Shown here: piece by piece, positions 42,194 through 54,268 of the stretch
Layout: every line of letters begins with the position of its first letter
Position numbering within the stretch: position 1 is the first letter of the stretch
Assembly (NCBI GenBank): GCA_029782295.1
Contig: JAKOVB010000027.1
Span: 434,001 to 498,000 of the forward strand
Source of the DNA: Pseudomonadota bacterium
GTDB taxonomy: Bacteria; Pseudomonadota; Gammaproteobacteria; Burkholderiales; Methylophilaceae
Direction: 5' to 3'
DNA: 64,000 bases
Notes under the pieces: model-generated
What the model was told of the DNA's origin: nothing
Database searches by the model: none
Seen by the model: only the letters and a program-made list of their open reading frames with translations
Program-made: the position numbers and the translations under genes

Positions 42194-42511
42194 ATGGATC
42201 AAATTCTTGTCCTGACCAACGTTCCGGATGCCGCGGTTGCCAAGACACTGGCAGAACGGTTGATCTCTGACGGTCTGGCTGCCTGCGTCAATATTCTGGC
42301 GCCATGCAGGTCAATCTACCATTGGCAGGGAAGGACGGAAAGTGCGGAAGAAATCCCGCTCTTGATCAAAACGACCCTTACCCGTTACATGGAGGTGGAG
42401 GCGATGATTTGCAAGCTGCACCCCTACGAACTTCCGGAAATCCTGCAGGTCCCATTGACTGGCGGCCTGCCGGCCTATCTGCAGTGGGTCGCCTCCGAAA
42501 CCTCCCGTTAG
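42194..42511 (+). CDS. cutA: divalent-cation tolerance protein CutA
   Basis: 105 residues, full length. CutA forms very stable trimers and is linked to copper tolerance and, through the DsbD operon, thiol chemistry. Hallmarks are VLTNVPD, AACVNI and the YHWQGRTESAEEIPLLIKTT segment. It has no obvious Shine-Dalgarno in the 18 bases after the divergent fxsA start. It runs into dsbD after seven bases, a common cutA-dsbD pairing. Confidence 0.95.
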   Translation: MDQILVLTNVPDAAVAKTLAERLISDGLAACVNILAPCRSIYHWQGRTESAEEIPLLIKTTLTRYMEVEAMICKLHPYELPEILQVPLTGGLPAYLQWVASETSR

Positions 42512-42518
42512 GATCAAC

Positions 42519-44357
42519 ATGCTCCGAATTCTGTTAATCACCTTGTTTCTGCTGACGTCGCCAGCCATTGCCGGCACCTCGTCGAACAGCCTCAGTAGCC
42601 TGTTCGACGACGGAAACGACGCAAAATTCCTGCAACCTGACCAGGCGTTCAAGCTCAGCGTGAGCGTACAGGATGCCAGCACCCTGCAGGCCAGCCTCGA
42701 AGTGGCGCCCGGCCACTACCTCTATCGTGACAAGATCAGCTTCAAACTCAAGGAAGGGTCCCCCAGTACTGTTGCTGCCGTCGACCTGCCGCGAGGTGAA
42801 GCCAAACACGACGCCAACTTCGGCGATACCGAGGTCTATCACCGCAGCATCGAAGCGGTCATCCACCTGCAGCACCCCGGCACCCCTCCCGGCAATATCA
42901 CGCTGCTGGCCTCTTATCAGGGCTGTAGCGAAAAGGGCCTCTGCTATGCGCCCATCAGAAAGACATTGCAACTCGACCTGCCGTCCGGCACGACGAAGCT
43001 CGAAGACAGCAAGGGGACAGGTACTGTAACGGACGACATCAGCAACCTGTTGCAGGGAGGCCAGCTATGGCTGGTGGCCGTTGGATTCTTCGGGTTCGGC
43101 CTGCTGCTTTCGCTGACACCTTGCGTATTCCCCATGATTCCCATCCTTTCCGGCATCATCGTCGGTCAGGGATCGCATCCGGGCCGGCTGCATAGCTTCA
43201 ACTTGTCCCTTGCCTACACCCTGGGCATGGCGATGGCCTACACCCTGGCAGGCGTCGCAGCAGGGCTTTCAGGACACCTGATCAGCAATGCCTTGCAGAA
43301 TCCGTGGGCACTGGGGGGCGGTGCACTGGTGTTCGTGTTGCTGGCACTGTCCATGTTCGGGTTCTATGAATTGCAACTCCCCAGCAGCCTGGAATCCGGC
43401 CTGGTCAACGTTACCAACCGCATCAAGGGTGGACGATTTGCCGGTGTGTTCGTCATGGGAGCGCTTTCCGCGCTGATTGTCAGCCCCTGTGTCGCAGCAC
43501 CGCTGGCGGGCGCCTTGCTCTATATCGGTCAGACGCATGACGTGGTGCTTGGCGGGGTCGCGCTGTTCGCACTGTCCATCGGCATGGGCGTCCCCTTGCT
43601 CGTGGTCGGGGCCTCCGCCGGGGCATTGCTGCCAAAAGCCGGCCCCTGGATGAACGCAGTCCGAAACTTCTTCGGCGTCGTCATGCTGGGCATGGCGAGC
43701 TGGCTGGTCGGCCCCGTCATCCCCGGCCCTTTGCAGATGGCACTTTATGCCGCCTTGCTGATCGTTTCTGCCATCTACCTGCATGCCCTCGACGGGTTGC
43801 CCCCACGCTCCAGTCATTGGGCCAAGCTGTGGAAAGGCGTCGGCATCATCTTGCTGGTCTACGGAGCAGCACTCCTTGCAGGCGCGCTGGCCGGGAACAA
43901 GAATCCGCTGCAACCGCTTTCGGGATTACGGGCTGTGGCCGTAAATGCCGACAATGCCCCGGCCCTGCCGTTCAGTCCGGTCAAATCACTCGACGACCTG
44001 GATCGGGCAATAGCACAGGCAAAGGGAAAATATGTCATGCTCGACTTCTATGCCGACTGGTGTGTTTCCTGCAAGGAATATGAACACAACACTTTCCGCG
44101 ATGTCCGCGTCCAGAAATTGTTGAAGGATACGGTGCTGCTTCAGGCCGACGTGACCGGTAACACTGTCCAAGATGAAGCACTACTCAAGCGTTTCGGCCT
44201 CTTCGGCCCGCCGGGCATCCTGTTTTTCGACCGCGAAGGGCGCGAACTGGCGCCGCTCAAGGTCATCGGGTATCAGGATGCCGACCGTTTCGTAGTCTCG
44301 CTGAACAACGTGTTTGCAGCAAAGGAGGGCGAATGCAGCGCAACCGTCGCCTGTTGA
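42519..44357 (+). CDS. dsbD: thiol:disulfide interchange protein DsbD
   Basis: 612 residues. A signal peptide (1-18) is followed by the periplasmic alpha domain with the cysteine pair in YQGCSEKGLCY, eight membrane helices with the two redox cysteines in LTPCVFP and SPCVAAP, and a C-terminal thioredoxin domain with CVSC. It carries electrons from cytoplasmic thioredoxin to periplasmic partners. The downstream TlpA-like gene overlaps it by 25 bases and is a plausible client. Confidence 0.96.
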   Translation: MLRILLITLFLLTSPAIAGTSSNSLSSLFDDGNDAKFLQPDQAFKLSVSVQDASTLQASLEVAPGHYLYRDKISFKLKEGSPSTVAAVDLPRGEAKHDANFGDTEVYHRSIEAVIHLQHPGTPPGNITLLASYQGCSEKGLCYAPIRKTLQLDLPSGTTKLEDSKGTGTVTDDISNLLQGGQLWLVAVGFFGFGLLLSLTPCVFPMIPILSGIIVGQGSHPGRLHSFNLSLAYTLGMAMAYTLAGVAAGLSGHLISNALQNPWALGGGALVFVLLALSMFGFYELQLPSSLESGLVNVTNRIKGGRFAGVFVMGALSALIVSPCVAAPLAGALLYIGQTHDVVLGGVALFALSIGMGVPLLVVGASAGALLPKAGPWMNAVRNFFGVVMLGMASWLVGPVIPGPLQMALYAALLIVSAIYLHALDGLPPRSSHWAKLWKGVGIILLVYGAALLAGALAGNKNPLQPLSGLRAVAVNADNAPALPFSPVKSLDDLDRAIAQAKGKYVMLDFYADWCVSCKEYEHNTFRDVRVQKLLKDTVLLQADVTGNTVQDEALLKRFGLFGPPGILFFDREGRELAPLKVIGYQDADRFVVSLNNVFAAKEGECSATVAC

Positions 44358-44872
44358 TCATCATCGCCGGCGTTATCCTCCTGTTCAGCATACTTCTGGA
44401 TCAGGTGCGCCAACATGCCAAGCCAGAACAGGTATCCCCGGCGGCCGGCGCCAGTGCCAGCCCCTTGTTTGCCGCCAGTTTTCCGGATATCCATGGCAAG
44501 ACACAGCCGCTCGAACAATGGCGCAACCAGGTCATCATCGTCAATTTCTGGGCGAGTTGGTGCCCGCCTTGCCGCGAGGAAATGCCAGAGCTTTCCGCAC
44601 TCCACGCCAAATACCAGAGCCGCGGACTGACCGTACTGGGAATATCGACCGATGATGCCGCCACCATGCAGCAATTCGCCAGCACTTCACCAGTCAGCTA
44701 TCCATTACTGGCCGGGGACATGGAAGGCACTCGCCTGGCCGAAATGTTGGGAAATAACCGCAGCGTGTTGCCATTTACCGTGATCTTGCGTCGCGATGGC
44801 AGCCTCGTTACGACTTATTTCGGTCGCATCAATACTGAGATGCTCGAACAGGCTTTTCTGCCCCTGCTGTAA
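44333..44872 (+). CDS. TlpA-like membrane-anchored thioredoxin
   Basis: 179 residues. One N-terminal membrane segment (about 6-22) anchors a periplasmic thioredoxin domain with the active site WCPPC. WCPPC is typical of the TlpA/ResA/CcmG group, which reduces disulfides during cytochrome c maturation or oxidative stress. The 25-base overlap with dsbD indicates translational coupling and suggests DsbD as its electron donor. Confidence 0.9.
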   Translation: MQRNRRLLIIIAGVILLFSILLDQVRQHAKPEQVSPAAGASASPLFAASFPDIHGKTQPLEQWRNQVIIVNFWASWCPPCREEMPELSALHAKYQSRGLTVLGISTDDAATMQQFASTSPVSYPLLAGDMEGTRLAEMLGNNRSVLPFTVILRRDGSLVTTYFGRINTEMLEQAFLPLL

Positions 44873-44876
44873 GCAT

Positions 44877-44978
44877 ATGAAATTACTGGAATTTCGCCAA
44901 ACTCCGGCGATTTTGCTGGACAATATCGATCAATTTGCGGCAAACTTGCATTCCGATCCGGCAACGGAAATGAATTGA
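44877..44978 (+). CDS. possible 33-residue small ORF
   Basis: Reads MKLLEFRQTPAILLDNI and ends in TGA directly abutting the aroQ ATG. It fills the gap between the thioredoxin gene and aroQ exactly, which hints at translational coupling. There is no clear ribosome site and no recognised domain, so it may be chance. Confidence 0.25.
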   Translation: MKLLEFRQTPAILLDNIDQFAANLHSDPATEMN

Positions 44979-45422
44979 ATGATGGCTGAAAACAAGAAGA
45001 TCCTTGTATTGCACGGCCCCAACCTGAACCTGCTCGGGGTACGAGAGCCGCAGCACTACGGCAGCACTTCGCTGGAACAGATCAACCAGCGTCTCGCCAG
45101 CCGGGCGCAAGCTGCCGGTGCATCCCTGGAAGCCTTCCAGAGCAACAGCGAAGCAGAACTGATCGGCAAGGTGCAGGCCTTGGCTACGCACAAGGTCGAT
45201 TACGTCATCATCAATCCGGCCGCATTCACCCATACTTCGGTTGCCCTGCGCGATGCACTGGCAGCCGTCAAGGTACCGTTCATCGAAGTCCATCTGTCCA
45301 ACGTCCATGCACGTGAAGCCTTCCGTCATCACTCCTATTTCTCCGACATCGCTGTCGGCGTTATTTGCGGGTTGGGTGCGCAAGGCTACGACCTGGCGCT
45401 GGATTATGTACTCCAACAATAA
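44979..45422 (+). CDS. aroQ: 3-dehydroquinate dehydratase, type II
   Basis: 147 residues. Third step of the shikimate pathway by the dodecameric type II enzyme. Visible are the N-terminal [18 protein letters not shown] with the catalytic Tyr, [17 protein letters not shown] and the catalytic-His region [14 protein letters not shown]. Two successive ATGs are possible starts. It is followed by accB, the usual aroQ-accB-accC order. Confidence 0.97.
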   Translation: MMAENKKILVLHGPNLNLLGVREPQHYGSTSLEQINQRLASRAQAAGASLEAFQSNSEAELIGKVQALATHKVDYVIINPAAFTHTSVALRDALAAVKVPFIEVHLSNVHAREAFRHHSYFSDIAVGVICGLGAQGYDLALDYVLQQ

Positions 45423-45448
45423 AATACGCCCTAATCAGAGGAAATCTC

Positions 45449-45910
45449 ATGGATCTGCGCAAACTCAAGAAACTGATCGATCTGGTCGAAGAATCCGGAA
45501 TCGCCGAACTCGAACTGACCGAAGGTGAAGAAAAAGTCCGTATCAGCCGTCAACCGGCAGCCGGCCAGATGCAATTCGCCCCGGCCTACATGCAAGCGCC
45601 CATGATGCAAGCGGCACCGGCTGCGGCACCAGCCGCAGCACCGGCGGCGGTCGAAAGCGCAGCTCCGGTAATCGACGGTCATGAGGTCAAATCGCCCATG
45701 GTCGGTACGTTCTACCGCTCCCCGTCACCGGATGCAAAACCGTTCGTTGAAGTGGGTTCCACCGTCTCTGCCGGCGATACGCTGTGCATCATCGAAGCCA
45801 TGAAGCTGCTCAACGAAATCGAAGCCGACAAGTCTGGCGTGGTCAAGGCGATCCTGGTTGAAAACGGCCATCCCGTGGAATACGGCGAACCGCTGTTCAT
45901 CATCGGTTAA
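45449..45910 (+). CDS. accB: acetyl-CoA carboxylase biotin carboxyl carrier protein
   Basis: 153 residues. The biotin-accepting lysine is in [10 protein letters not shown] near the C-terminus; an N-terminal helical segment and an Ala/Pro/Met-rich linker (about 45-75) precede the biotinyl domain. The start follows AGAGGAAATCTC; an upstream frame is rejected. It carries CO2 between the AccC and AccAD activities in fatty acid synthesis. Confidence 0.97.
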   Translation: MDLRKLKKLIDLVEESGIAELELTEGEEKVRISRQPAAGQMQFAPAYMQAPMMQAAPAAAPAAAPAAVESAAPVIDGHEVKSPMVGTFYRSPSPDAKPFVEVGSTVSAGDTLCIIEAMKLLNEIEADKSGVVKAILVENGHPVEYGEPLFIIG

Positions 45911-45925
45911 ATAGAGGGGTTTCCC

Positions 45926-47275
45926 ATGTTTGAGAAAGTCCTCATCGCCAATCGGGGCGAAATCGCCCTTCGTATCCAGCGCGCCTGTCGCGAACTCGGT
46001 ATCAAGACCGTTGCGGTCCACTCCGAGGCGGACCGTGAAGCCAAGTACGTCAAGCTGGCCGATGAATCCGTTTGCATCGGCCCGGCCCCTTCCAGCCAGA
46101 GTTACCTGAACATCCCGGCCGTCATCAGTGCAGCGGAAGTGACCGATGCTGAAGCGATCCACCCCGGTTATGGCTTCCTGTCGGAAAATGCCGACTTCGC
46201 CGAACGCGTGGAGCAGAGCGGTTTCGTCTTCATCGGCCCGCGTGCCGATACCATCCGCCTGATGGGCGACAAGGTCAGCGCCAAGGACGCCATGAAGAAA
46301 GCCGGCGTACCGTGTGTGCCGGGTTCTGACGGCGCACTGGGTGATGACCCGGACGAAATCATGCGCATGGCCAAGCAGATCGGCTATCCGGTCATCATCA
46401 AGGCCGCCGGCGGTGGCGGTGGCCGCGGCATGCGGGTCGTGCATACTGAAGCAGCCCTCATCAGTTCGGTCAACATGACCAAGGCGGAAGCACAGGCTGC
46501 TTTCGGCAACCCGACCGTCTACATGGAAAAATTCCTGACGCAACCGCGCCATATCGAGATTCAGGTACTGGCCGACGAACACGGCAACGCGGTTTACCTG
46601 GGTGAGCGCGACTGCTCCATGCAACGCCGTCACCAGAAGATTCTGGAAGAAGCTCCGGCACCAGGCGTAGATCGCACACTGATTGCAACCATCGGGGAGC
46701 GTTGTGCTGAAGCGTGCCGCACCATCGGCTACCGCGGCGCAGGAACTTTTGAGTTTCTGTATGAGAACAACGAGTTCTATTTCATTGAAATGAACACCCG
46801 TGTTCAGGTCGAACACCCGGTGACCGAACTCATTTCCGGCGTGGATATCGTCCAGACTCAATTGCGCGTCGCTGCCGGTGAAAAGCTGCCTTTCAAGCAG
46901 AAGGACATCAAGCTGCACGGGCACGCGATCGAATGCCGTATCAATGCTGAGGATTCGCACACCTTCGTACCGTCTCCAGGACGCATCACGGGCTTCCATA
47001 TGCCGGGGGGGCCAGGTGTGCGCGTTGATACCCATGCCTACCAGAATTATATGGTGCCGCCGCACTATGATTCCATGATCGGCAAGCTGCTGACCTACGG
47101 CGACACCCGGGAACAGGCGATTGCCCGCATGCGCATCGCGCTGTCCGAAATGGTGGTCGAGGGCATCAAGACCAACATTCCGCTGCACGTCGAACTGATG
47201 AATGACGCAGCCTTCCACCAGGGCGGCATCAGCATCCACTATCTGGAAAACAAACTCGGGATTCATAGTAAATAA
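45926..47275 (+). CDS. accC: acetyl-CoA carboxylase biotin carboxylase subunit
   Basis: 449 residues, full length. ATP-grasp enzyme that carboxylates biotin on AccB. Seen are [12 protein letters not shown] at the start, the Gly-rich ATP loop [13 protein letters not shown], and [16 protein letters not shown]. It begins 15 bases after accB, and its stop overlaps the prmA start by one base. Confidence 0.98.
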   Translation: MFEKVLIANRGEIALRIQRACRELGIKTVAVHSEADREAKYVKLADESVCIGPAPSSQSYLNIPAVISAAEVTDAEAIHPGYGFLSENADFAERVEQSGFVFIGPRADTIRLMGDKVSAKDAMKKAGVPCVPGSDGALGDDPDEIMRMAKQIGYPVIIKAAGGGGGRGMRVVHTEAALISSVNMTKAEAQAAFGNPTVYMEKFLTQPRHIEIQVLADEHGNAVYLGERDCSMQRRHQKILEEAPAPGVDRTLIATIGERCAEACRTIGYRGAGTFEFLYENNEFYFIEMNTRVQVEHPVTELISGVDIVQTQLRVAAGEKLPFKQKDIKLHGHAIECRINAEDSHTFVPSPGRITGFHMPGGPGVRVDTHAYQNYMVPPHYDSMIGKLLTYGDTREQAIARMRIALSEMVVEGIKTNIPLHVELMNDAAFHQGGISIHYLENKLGIHSK

Positions 47276-48165
47276 TGGGATGGCAGTCGCTGAAAATACA
47301 GGCAGGGGAGGAGACCGCCGAAATTTTGAGCGACGCCCTGATGGACCTGGGTGCACTCTCTTCCAGCATCGAGGATGCAGACGCACAAACCGAGGACGAG
47401 CAACCCATATTCGGTGAACCCGGCGAGCCACCACCGGGCATGTGGCAACACAATGTCGTCAGCGCGCTGTTCGACGACACAGCCGACATCGCGGCTGTTA
47501 TGCAGGCACTTGCCGATTCCACTGGCCAGCGGAATCTTCACTATACCGTCGAAGTGGTGGAGGAGCAGGACTGGGTGCGTGCCACCCAGTCACAATTCGA
47601 CCCGATCCGTATCCGTGACGATCTATGGATCGTCCCGTCCTGGCACGTCGCCCCTAACCCGAACGCACTGAACATCGTACTGGATCCTGGACTGGCCTTC
47701 GGTACCGGCAGCCATCCCACCACGCACCTGTGCCTGGCCTGGTTGGCTGATGAAATCAAAGCCGGTGAATCCCTGCTGGACTACGGCTGCGGATCTGGCA
47801 TCCTGGCCATTGCCGGCAAACGTCTTGGCGCTGGTAAAGTCCTTGGTGTTGATATCGATCCGCAAGCCATGGTGGCAAGCCGTTACAACGCGGATAACAA
47901 CATGGCCTCAGAAGTCGAATTCGTCCTGCCCAACGACATGCCTGTATTTGAAGCCGATGTCGTCGTCGCCAATATCCTCTCCAGTCCGTTGAAACTGCTT
48001 GCCCCGGCCTTGGCATCTCACTGCCGCCAAGGCGGGCGTATCGTCATGTCTGGCGTGCTGGCCGAGCAGGCTGAAGAAGTCGCGAACTGCTATGCGCCAT
48101 GGTTCGACATGAATCCGCCCCGATTCATGGAAAACTGGTCCTTACTGACAGGAACCAAACGTTGA
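47275..48165 (+). CDS. prmA: ribosomal protein L11 methyltransferase
   Basis: 296 residues. Trimethylates L11. An N-terminal substrate-recognition domain (1-100) is followed by a Rossmann methyltransferase with AdoMet motif LLDYGCGSGILAIAG, upstream GTGSHPTTHLCL, and the catalytic-region VVANILSSPL. It overlaps accC and the DUF3426 gene. Confidence 0.96.
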   Translation: MGWQSLKIQAGEETAEILSDALMDLGALSSSIEDADAQTEDEQPIFGEPGEPPPGMWQHNVVSALFDDTADIAAVMQALADSTGQRNLHYTVEVVEEQDWVRATQSQFDPIRIRDDLWIVPSWHVAPNPNALNIVLDPGLAFGTGSHPTTHLCLAWLADEIKAGESLLDYGCGSGILAIAGKRLGAGKVLGVDIDPQAMVASRYNADNNMASEVEFVLPNDMPVFEADVVVANILSSPLKLLAPALASHCRQGGRIVMSGVLAEQAEEVANCYAPWFDMNPPRFMENWSLLTGTKR

Positions 48166-49307
48166 GCCTGGTCACTACCTGCCCACAGTGCCAGACGGCT
48201 TTCGTCGTCAAGCCCGAGCATCTCGCTGCCCATCGCGGCGATGTACGATGCGGCAAGTGCGATCATTCGTTCAATGCCCTGGAATACCTTTCCGAACCGG
48301 CTGATTCGGTATCTGAACCTGTTGAACATAGCTCCCCGCCCTCCCCGGATGAGGCCAATGAGACTCAAGAGTCGCTTCACGAGCCTGAAGTCACTTCAGA
48401 TTCGCCATTTCCGGCTGGTGATACTCCACTTGAATCCCATGATCACCGGGATAATCAGGTGGGTGAAGATTACGAGCCCCTGAGCTCGCCAACAGAAAAT
48501 GAATCTGAAGAAACCTCAGATCCAACCCAGCTATCCGGTTCAGACGTCGATGATGAGGTTTCTGAACCCGATATTCATGTCGAGCCCTCCGATGAAGTCG
48601 AGTCTGAAGGATGGGTCCCTGAAGAATATCCATCACCACCGGTGCCAGTTTTACAGGAGGACGAGGCTCCGGCAGATTCATCTGACGCCGCATCTGTCGA
48701 GATCCCTGACGAAACGGTTGTCGTAGCGTCTGAACCTGTCGTTTTGCCTGAGCCTGAGCCAAAAATGATCCGTATGGAAACGCCATCAGCACAACAGGCT
48801 TTCCTCTCCACACCATCGCCGAAACCCCGGCGCGTCAAAACATGGGTATGGCTGCTATTCACACTGCTATTAGTGCTCGCCATTGTGCTGCAGACAGCCT
48901 ATTTTCTGCGCACCGAAATTTCCATCAATGTCCCACAAAGCAAACCTTTGCTGACCCAGATGTGTCATTGGATTGGCTGCACTATCGATCTCCCGCGCAA
49001 AATCGAAATGATCAGCATCGATGATTCGGACCTGCAAGAAGACAATGAGCACGAGGGTGTCGTGCTCCTGACAGCCACCCTGATCAACCATGCACACTTT
49101 GCGCAAGCCTATCCACTTCTTGAACTGACACTGACCGATACTGACGATCGCCCGGTCCTGCGCAGGTCGATAACACCGCAGGAATACCTGCCAACCGGCT
49201 CAACCCCTTCATCTGGCATGGCCGCTGATGGTGAAGTCCACATCCGGCTCACGCTGAAGACTAACGACATCAAAGCTGCGGGTTACCGGGTTTTTATCAC
49301 ATACTAA
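48162..49307 (+). CDS. zinc-ribbon and DUF3426 membrane protein
   Basis: 381 residues from a TTG start that overlaps the prmA stop (TTGA). An N-terminal MJ0042-type zinc ribbon (CPQCQTAF...CGKC) is followed by a very acidic, Ser/Pro/Glu-rich disordered region (about 50-205), one membrane helix (about 228-250) and a C-terminal DUF3426 domain. Function unknown. The prmA-DUF3426 pair is common in Betaproteobacteria. Use of TTG may keep expression low. Confidence 0.85.
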   Translation: MSLVTTCPQCQTAFVVKPEHLAAHRGDVRCGKCDHSFNALEYLSEPADSVSEPVEHSSPPSPDEANETQESLHEPEVTSDSPFPAGDTPLESHDHRDNQVGEDYEPLSSPTENESEETSDPTQLSGSDVDDEVSEPDIHVEPSDEVESEGWVPEEYPSPPVPVLQEDEAPADSSDAASVEIPDETVVVASEPVVLPEPEPKMIRMETPSAQQAFLSTPSPKPRRVKTWVWLLFTLLLVLAIVLQTAYFLRTEISINVPQSKPLLTQMCHWIGCTIDLPRKIEMISIDDSDLQEDNEHEGVVLLTATLINHAHFAQAYPLLELTLTDTDDRPVLRRSITPQEYLPTGSTPSSGMAADGEVHIRLTLKTNDIKAAGYRVFITY

Positions 49308-49334
49308 CAGCCTGATTCATTTCTGAGGTTCATC

Positions 49335-49949
49335 ATGACGACCCGTAATCCGAGTTCCACGTCATCTCAAGCCAAGGTTGAGAAAATCGGTCGTGCCGCT
49401 GCACAACTGCACCGTCTGCTCAAGGAGTTAGGGCATGCCAAGGGTCTGCAGCAATCTGCGGCGACCATGCCTGATGCTCGGGAACGTCTGACATTTATCG
49501 ACCAGACCATGCATGAAGCCTCCGAAAAAGCGATCAGTGCCGTCGAATCATCGCTTCCCCTTACCGATATGACCCGTACCACTTGCGCCGATCTCGCCGT
49601 TCGGCTGTCTGATTCACCTGAACTCGCCCACCACGTCCTGGTGCAGGAAGCCATATCACGTCTCGGTGAAATTTCCTCCACAGGTGAAGTATTGCATCAC
49701 AACCTGTTGCAGATCATGGAGGCTCAGGAGTTCCGTGATGTGGCAGGGCAGATGGTGAACAAAATCGTGGACGCGGCCGTGGAAATCGAGAAGATTCTGT
49801 TGGATCTGTTACGTGAATACGCACCGGATGCAAGCGATTCGTTGATTCGGTCTGAAGGCCTGACAGCGGGTCCGGCACACAAGACGAGTCAAGATGGTGT
49901 GAGTGGTCAGGATGAGGTTGATGATCTTTTGGCTTCGATGGGTTTCTAA
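49335..49949 (+). CDS. cheZ: CheY-phosphate phosphatase CheZ
   Basis: 204 residues, mostly a long helical hairpin. The catalytic block IMEAQEFRDVAGQMV supplies D135 and Q139, equivalent in spacing to E. coli D143 and Q147. The extreme C-terminus DEVDDLLASMGF is the CheY-binding peptide. It dephosphorylates CheY-P to reset flagellar signalling. No cheY or other chemotaxis gene is adjacent, so it is an orphan in this window. Confidence 0.92.
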   Translation: MTTRNPSSTSSQAKVEKIGRAAAQLHRLLKELGHAKGLQQSAATMPDARERLTFIDQTMHEASEKAISAVESSLPLTDMTRTTCADLAVRLSDSPELAHHVLVQEAISRLGEISSTGEVLHHNLLQIMEAQEFRDVAGQMVNKIVDAAVEIEKILLDLLREYAPDASDSLIRSEGLTAGPAHKTSQDGVSGQDEVDDLLASMGF

Positions 49950-50037
49950 ACCATCTAATAGTTCAACTTGAGTGCTTTCACATCGATTTCAGGTATTTTG
50001 TTGAGTTCTTAGTATTAACCTTATAAATATAAACAGG

Positions 50038-50068
50038 AAAGCCCCTGAGAGTTCTCCGGGGCTTTTTT
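50038..50068 (+). terminator. rho-independent terminator after cheZ
   Basis: GCCCC and GGGGC enclose an inner GAGA/TCTC pairing, followed by TTTTTTATTT. It lies about 90 bases past the cheZ stop. Confidence 0.85.
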
Positions 50069-50220
50069 ATTTAGGTCTGAAGGGTAGGGGTTGGGTTGAG
50101 TCAATAAAATCAGTCCTAGCGCATCATATTATTGTAAGTTGTTGTTATGTAATGAGTAATGTCATTACTTTTCGATTTATCCTCTGTAGGAACCCATACG
50201 CGCTCGGTTTTAATTGCGAT

Positions 50221-51432
50221 TCATGGATTCCGCGCGTAGAACCACTTGAGCAGAAATGGCGGCGACATTGTGGTCAGCGTGATGACAATAAGCATCGCGG
50301 CATACAACTCACCGTTCAATATGCCTTGGCTGAAACCCAGTTGTGCGAAGATCAGACCAACTTCCCCACGCGGGATCATCGACAGGCCGATGGCCATCTG
50401 GTTGCGGCGCGGTTCCTTGATGAAGAAGCCCGACGCGAACTTGCCGGCAAATGCGACCAGCAGTAATGAGCCCGCTAATAGCCACACGAATCTGGAACTC
50501 CAGTCCACCGCACGCAGGTTCAACGACACGCCGACCATAACGAAGAACAGAGGCGAGAAGGTGTGAATCAGCGGACGCATCTGTTGTTCGAGTCGGTGCG
50601 CGAGCTTCGGGCTGGGACTAAACTCCAGCGCAGATCCCTTTCCCATCCACAACCTGAAACCGAAATGCTGGCTGAACGCCAGACCTGCGGCAAATCCGCC
50701 CATGATCTCCGGCGCTCCGACCGCGTGAGCCAGCCAGGAGAACAACAGGATTAACGACAGTGCCATCGTCAGCAGCAGGCCTGGAGAAGCGGCGGACTGG
50801 TCTAGCCGATCAATCACTATCGCCGCCAGTTTCGCGATAATGGGTGCCATCACCATGAACAGCAGGATGTATAAGCTCACCTCACCCAGCGCCTGGAACG
50901 ACACCTCCTGCTCCACCGCGAACTGATACAGGAAAGCCAGCGCAAGCACGCCAAGAATGTCGTCCAGCACCGCAGCGCCGATCACGATCTGCGCCTCGTC
51001 GGAATGGCGTTGTCCTAAGTTGTCCAGCACACGCACGGTAATGCCTATGCTGGTCGCCGTGAGTGTGCCGCCTATGAACAGCGCAATCAGAACTGGCAAG
51101 TCGAACAGGTAGGCGCTGACGCCATAACCCAGCAAGATGGGCAACGTGAAGCCGATGACCGCAACGATGTAAGGCTTGGCTCCCGAACGCGCTAATCGGC
51201 TCAGGTTGGTATCCATTCCGACTTCAAATAGCAACAGAATGATGCCGATCTCGGCCAGAAGCTTCATCGTGGTATCCGGCGAAACCCAACCCATCAATGA
51301 AGGTCCGATCAACAGCCCGGCCAGCAACTCGCCTATGACAGAAGGAATACCGAATCGCGCTACCATCTCGGATAACAACCTAGCAGATATCAGAATGATG
51401 GCTAGAAACAGAAAGAATTGATGCAGTTCCAT
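50221..51432 (-). CDS. CPA2-family cation/proton antiporter
   Basis: 403 residues with about twelve membrane helices and no C-terminal TrkA-N domain, so closer to simple Na+/H+ or K+/H+ exchangers than to full KefB/KefC. Family features are GELLAGLLIGPSL, LLLFEVGMDTNL, the paired acidic residues in IGAAVLDDILGVLAL, and IPRGEVGLIFA. The ATG at 51432 gives a normal N-terminus; an in-frame extension to 51627 is low-complexity and rejected. It stands alone between cheZ and gyrB, on the strand opposite to cheZ, and may be a late insertion. Confidence 0.88.
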   Translation of the reverse strand: MELHQFFLFLAIILISARLLSEMVARFGIPSVIGELLAGLLIGPSLMGWVSPDTTMKLLAEIGIILLLFEVGMDTNLSRLARSGAKPYIVAVIGFTLPILLGYGVSAYLFDLPVLIALFIGGTLTATSIGITVRVLDNLGQRHSDEAQIVIGAAVLDDILGVLALAFLYQFAVEQEVSFQALGEVSLYILLFMVMAPIIAKLAAIVIDRLDQSAASPGLLLTMALSLILLFSWLAHAVGAPEIMGGFAAGLAFSQHFGFRLWMGKGSALEFSPSPKLAHRLEQQMRPLIHTFSPLFFVMVGVSLNLRAVDWSSRFVWLLAGSLLLVAFAGKFASGFFIKEPRRNQMAIGLSMIPRGEVGLIFAQLGFSQGILNGELYAAMLIVITLTTMSPPFLLKWFYARNP

Positions 51433-51752
51433 TGCGGTGTCCCCGAAGAATGATAGCGGTCGAGCCAGACGATTATCTGCCTGATGATACAACGGATCTT
51501 TCAGCACATTCAGTTCAATGAATTCAACAGGTCTGAATGTGAGTAGTTCAGAGTAACTGGAAGATGTTGAGCGTTTTATAAACCCATATGACGGTTGTCT
51601 TACACAAAGCTGGCGTCGTTGAAGCATCCTATCAATGATAGAAATGGCCCAATTGCTTTCATTAGTGATGTCTATACTTGATTTTCACTGAACATTGGTT
51701 CGGTTAGATATGGCAAACCCTATCTACTAGACGAATAGTACGCCCACAATAA
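51433..51752. other. AT-rich non-coding region upstream of the antiporter gene
   Basis: About 320 bases between the antiporter start and the gyrB terminator. It must contain the antiporter promoter. I see no conserved gene, RNA or strong repeat in it. Confidence 0.4.
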
Positions 51753-51776
51753 GAAAAGGCCCTGCTGGGCCTTTTC
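51753..51776 (-). terminator. rho-independent terminator of gyrB
   Basis: Perfect 10-base stem GAAAAGGCCC / GGGCCTTTTC with a 4-base loop, followed on the minus strand by TTATT. It lies 57 bases past the gyrB stop. Confidence 0.88.
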
Positions 51777-51832
51777 CTTAATACAGCTTTTTCAACTCAA
51801 AATCTAGATTCTGGTGAGATCCTGCAACACCC

Positions 51833-54250
<2,418 letters not shown>

Positions 54251-54268
54251 TTCGGTTGATCGGGGCTG

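Noticed and set aside
45725-47434. Long minus-strand frame opposite accB, accC and prmA
   Set aside because: A shadow of clearly conserved genes on the plus strand; no family-like sequence.
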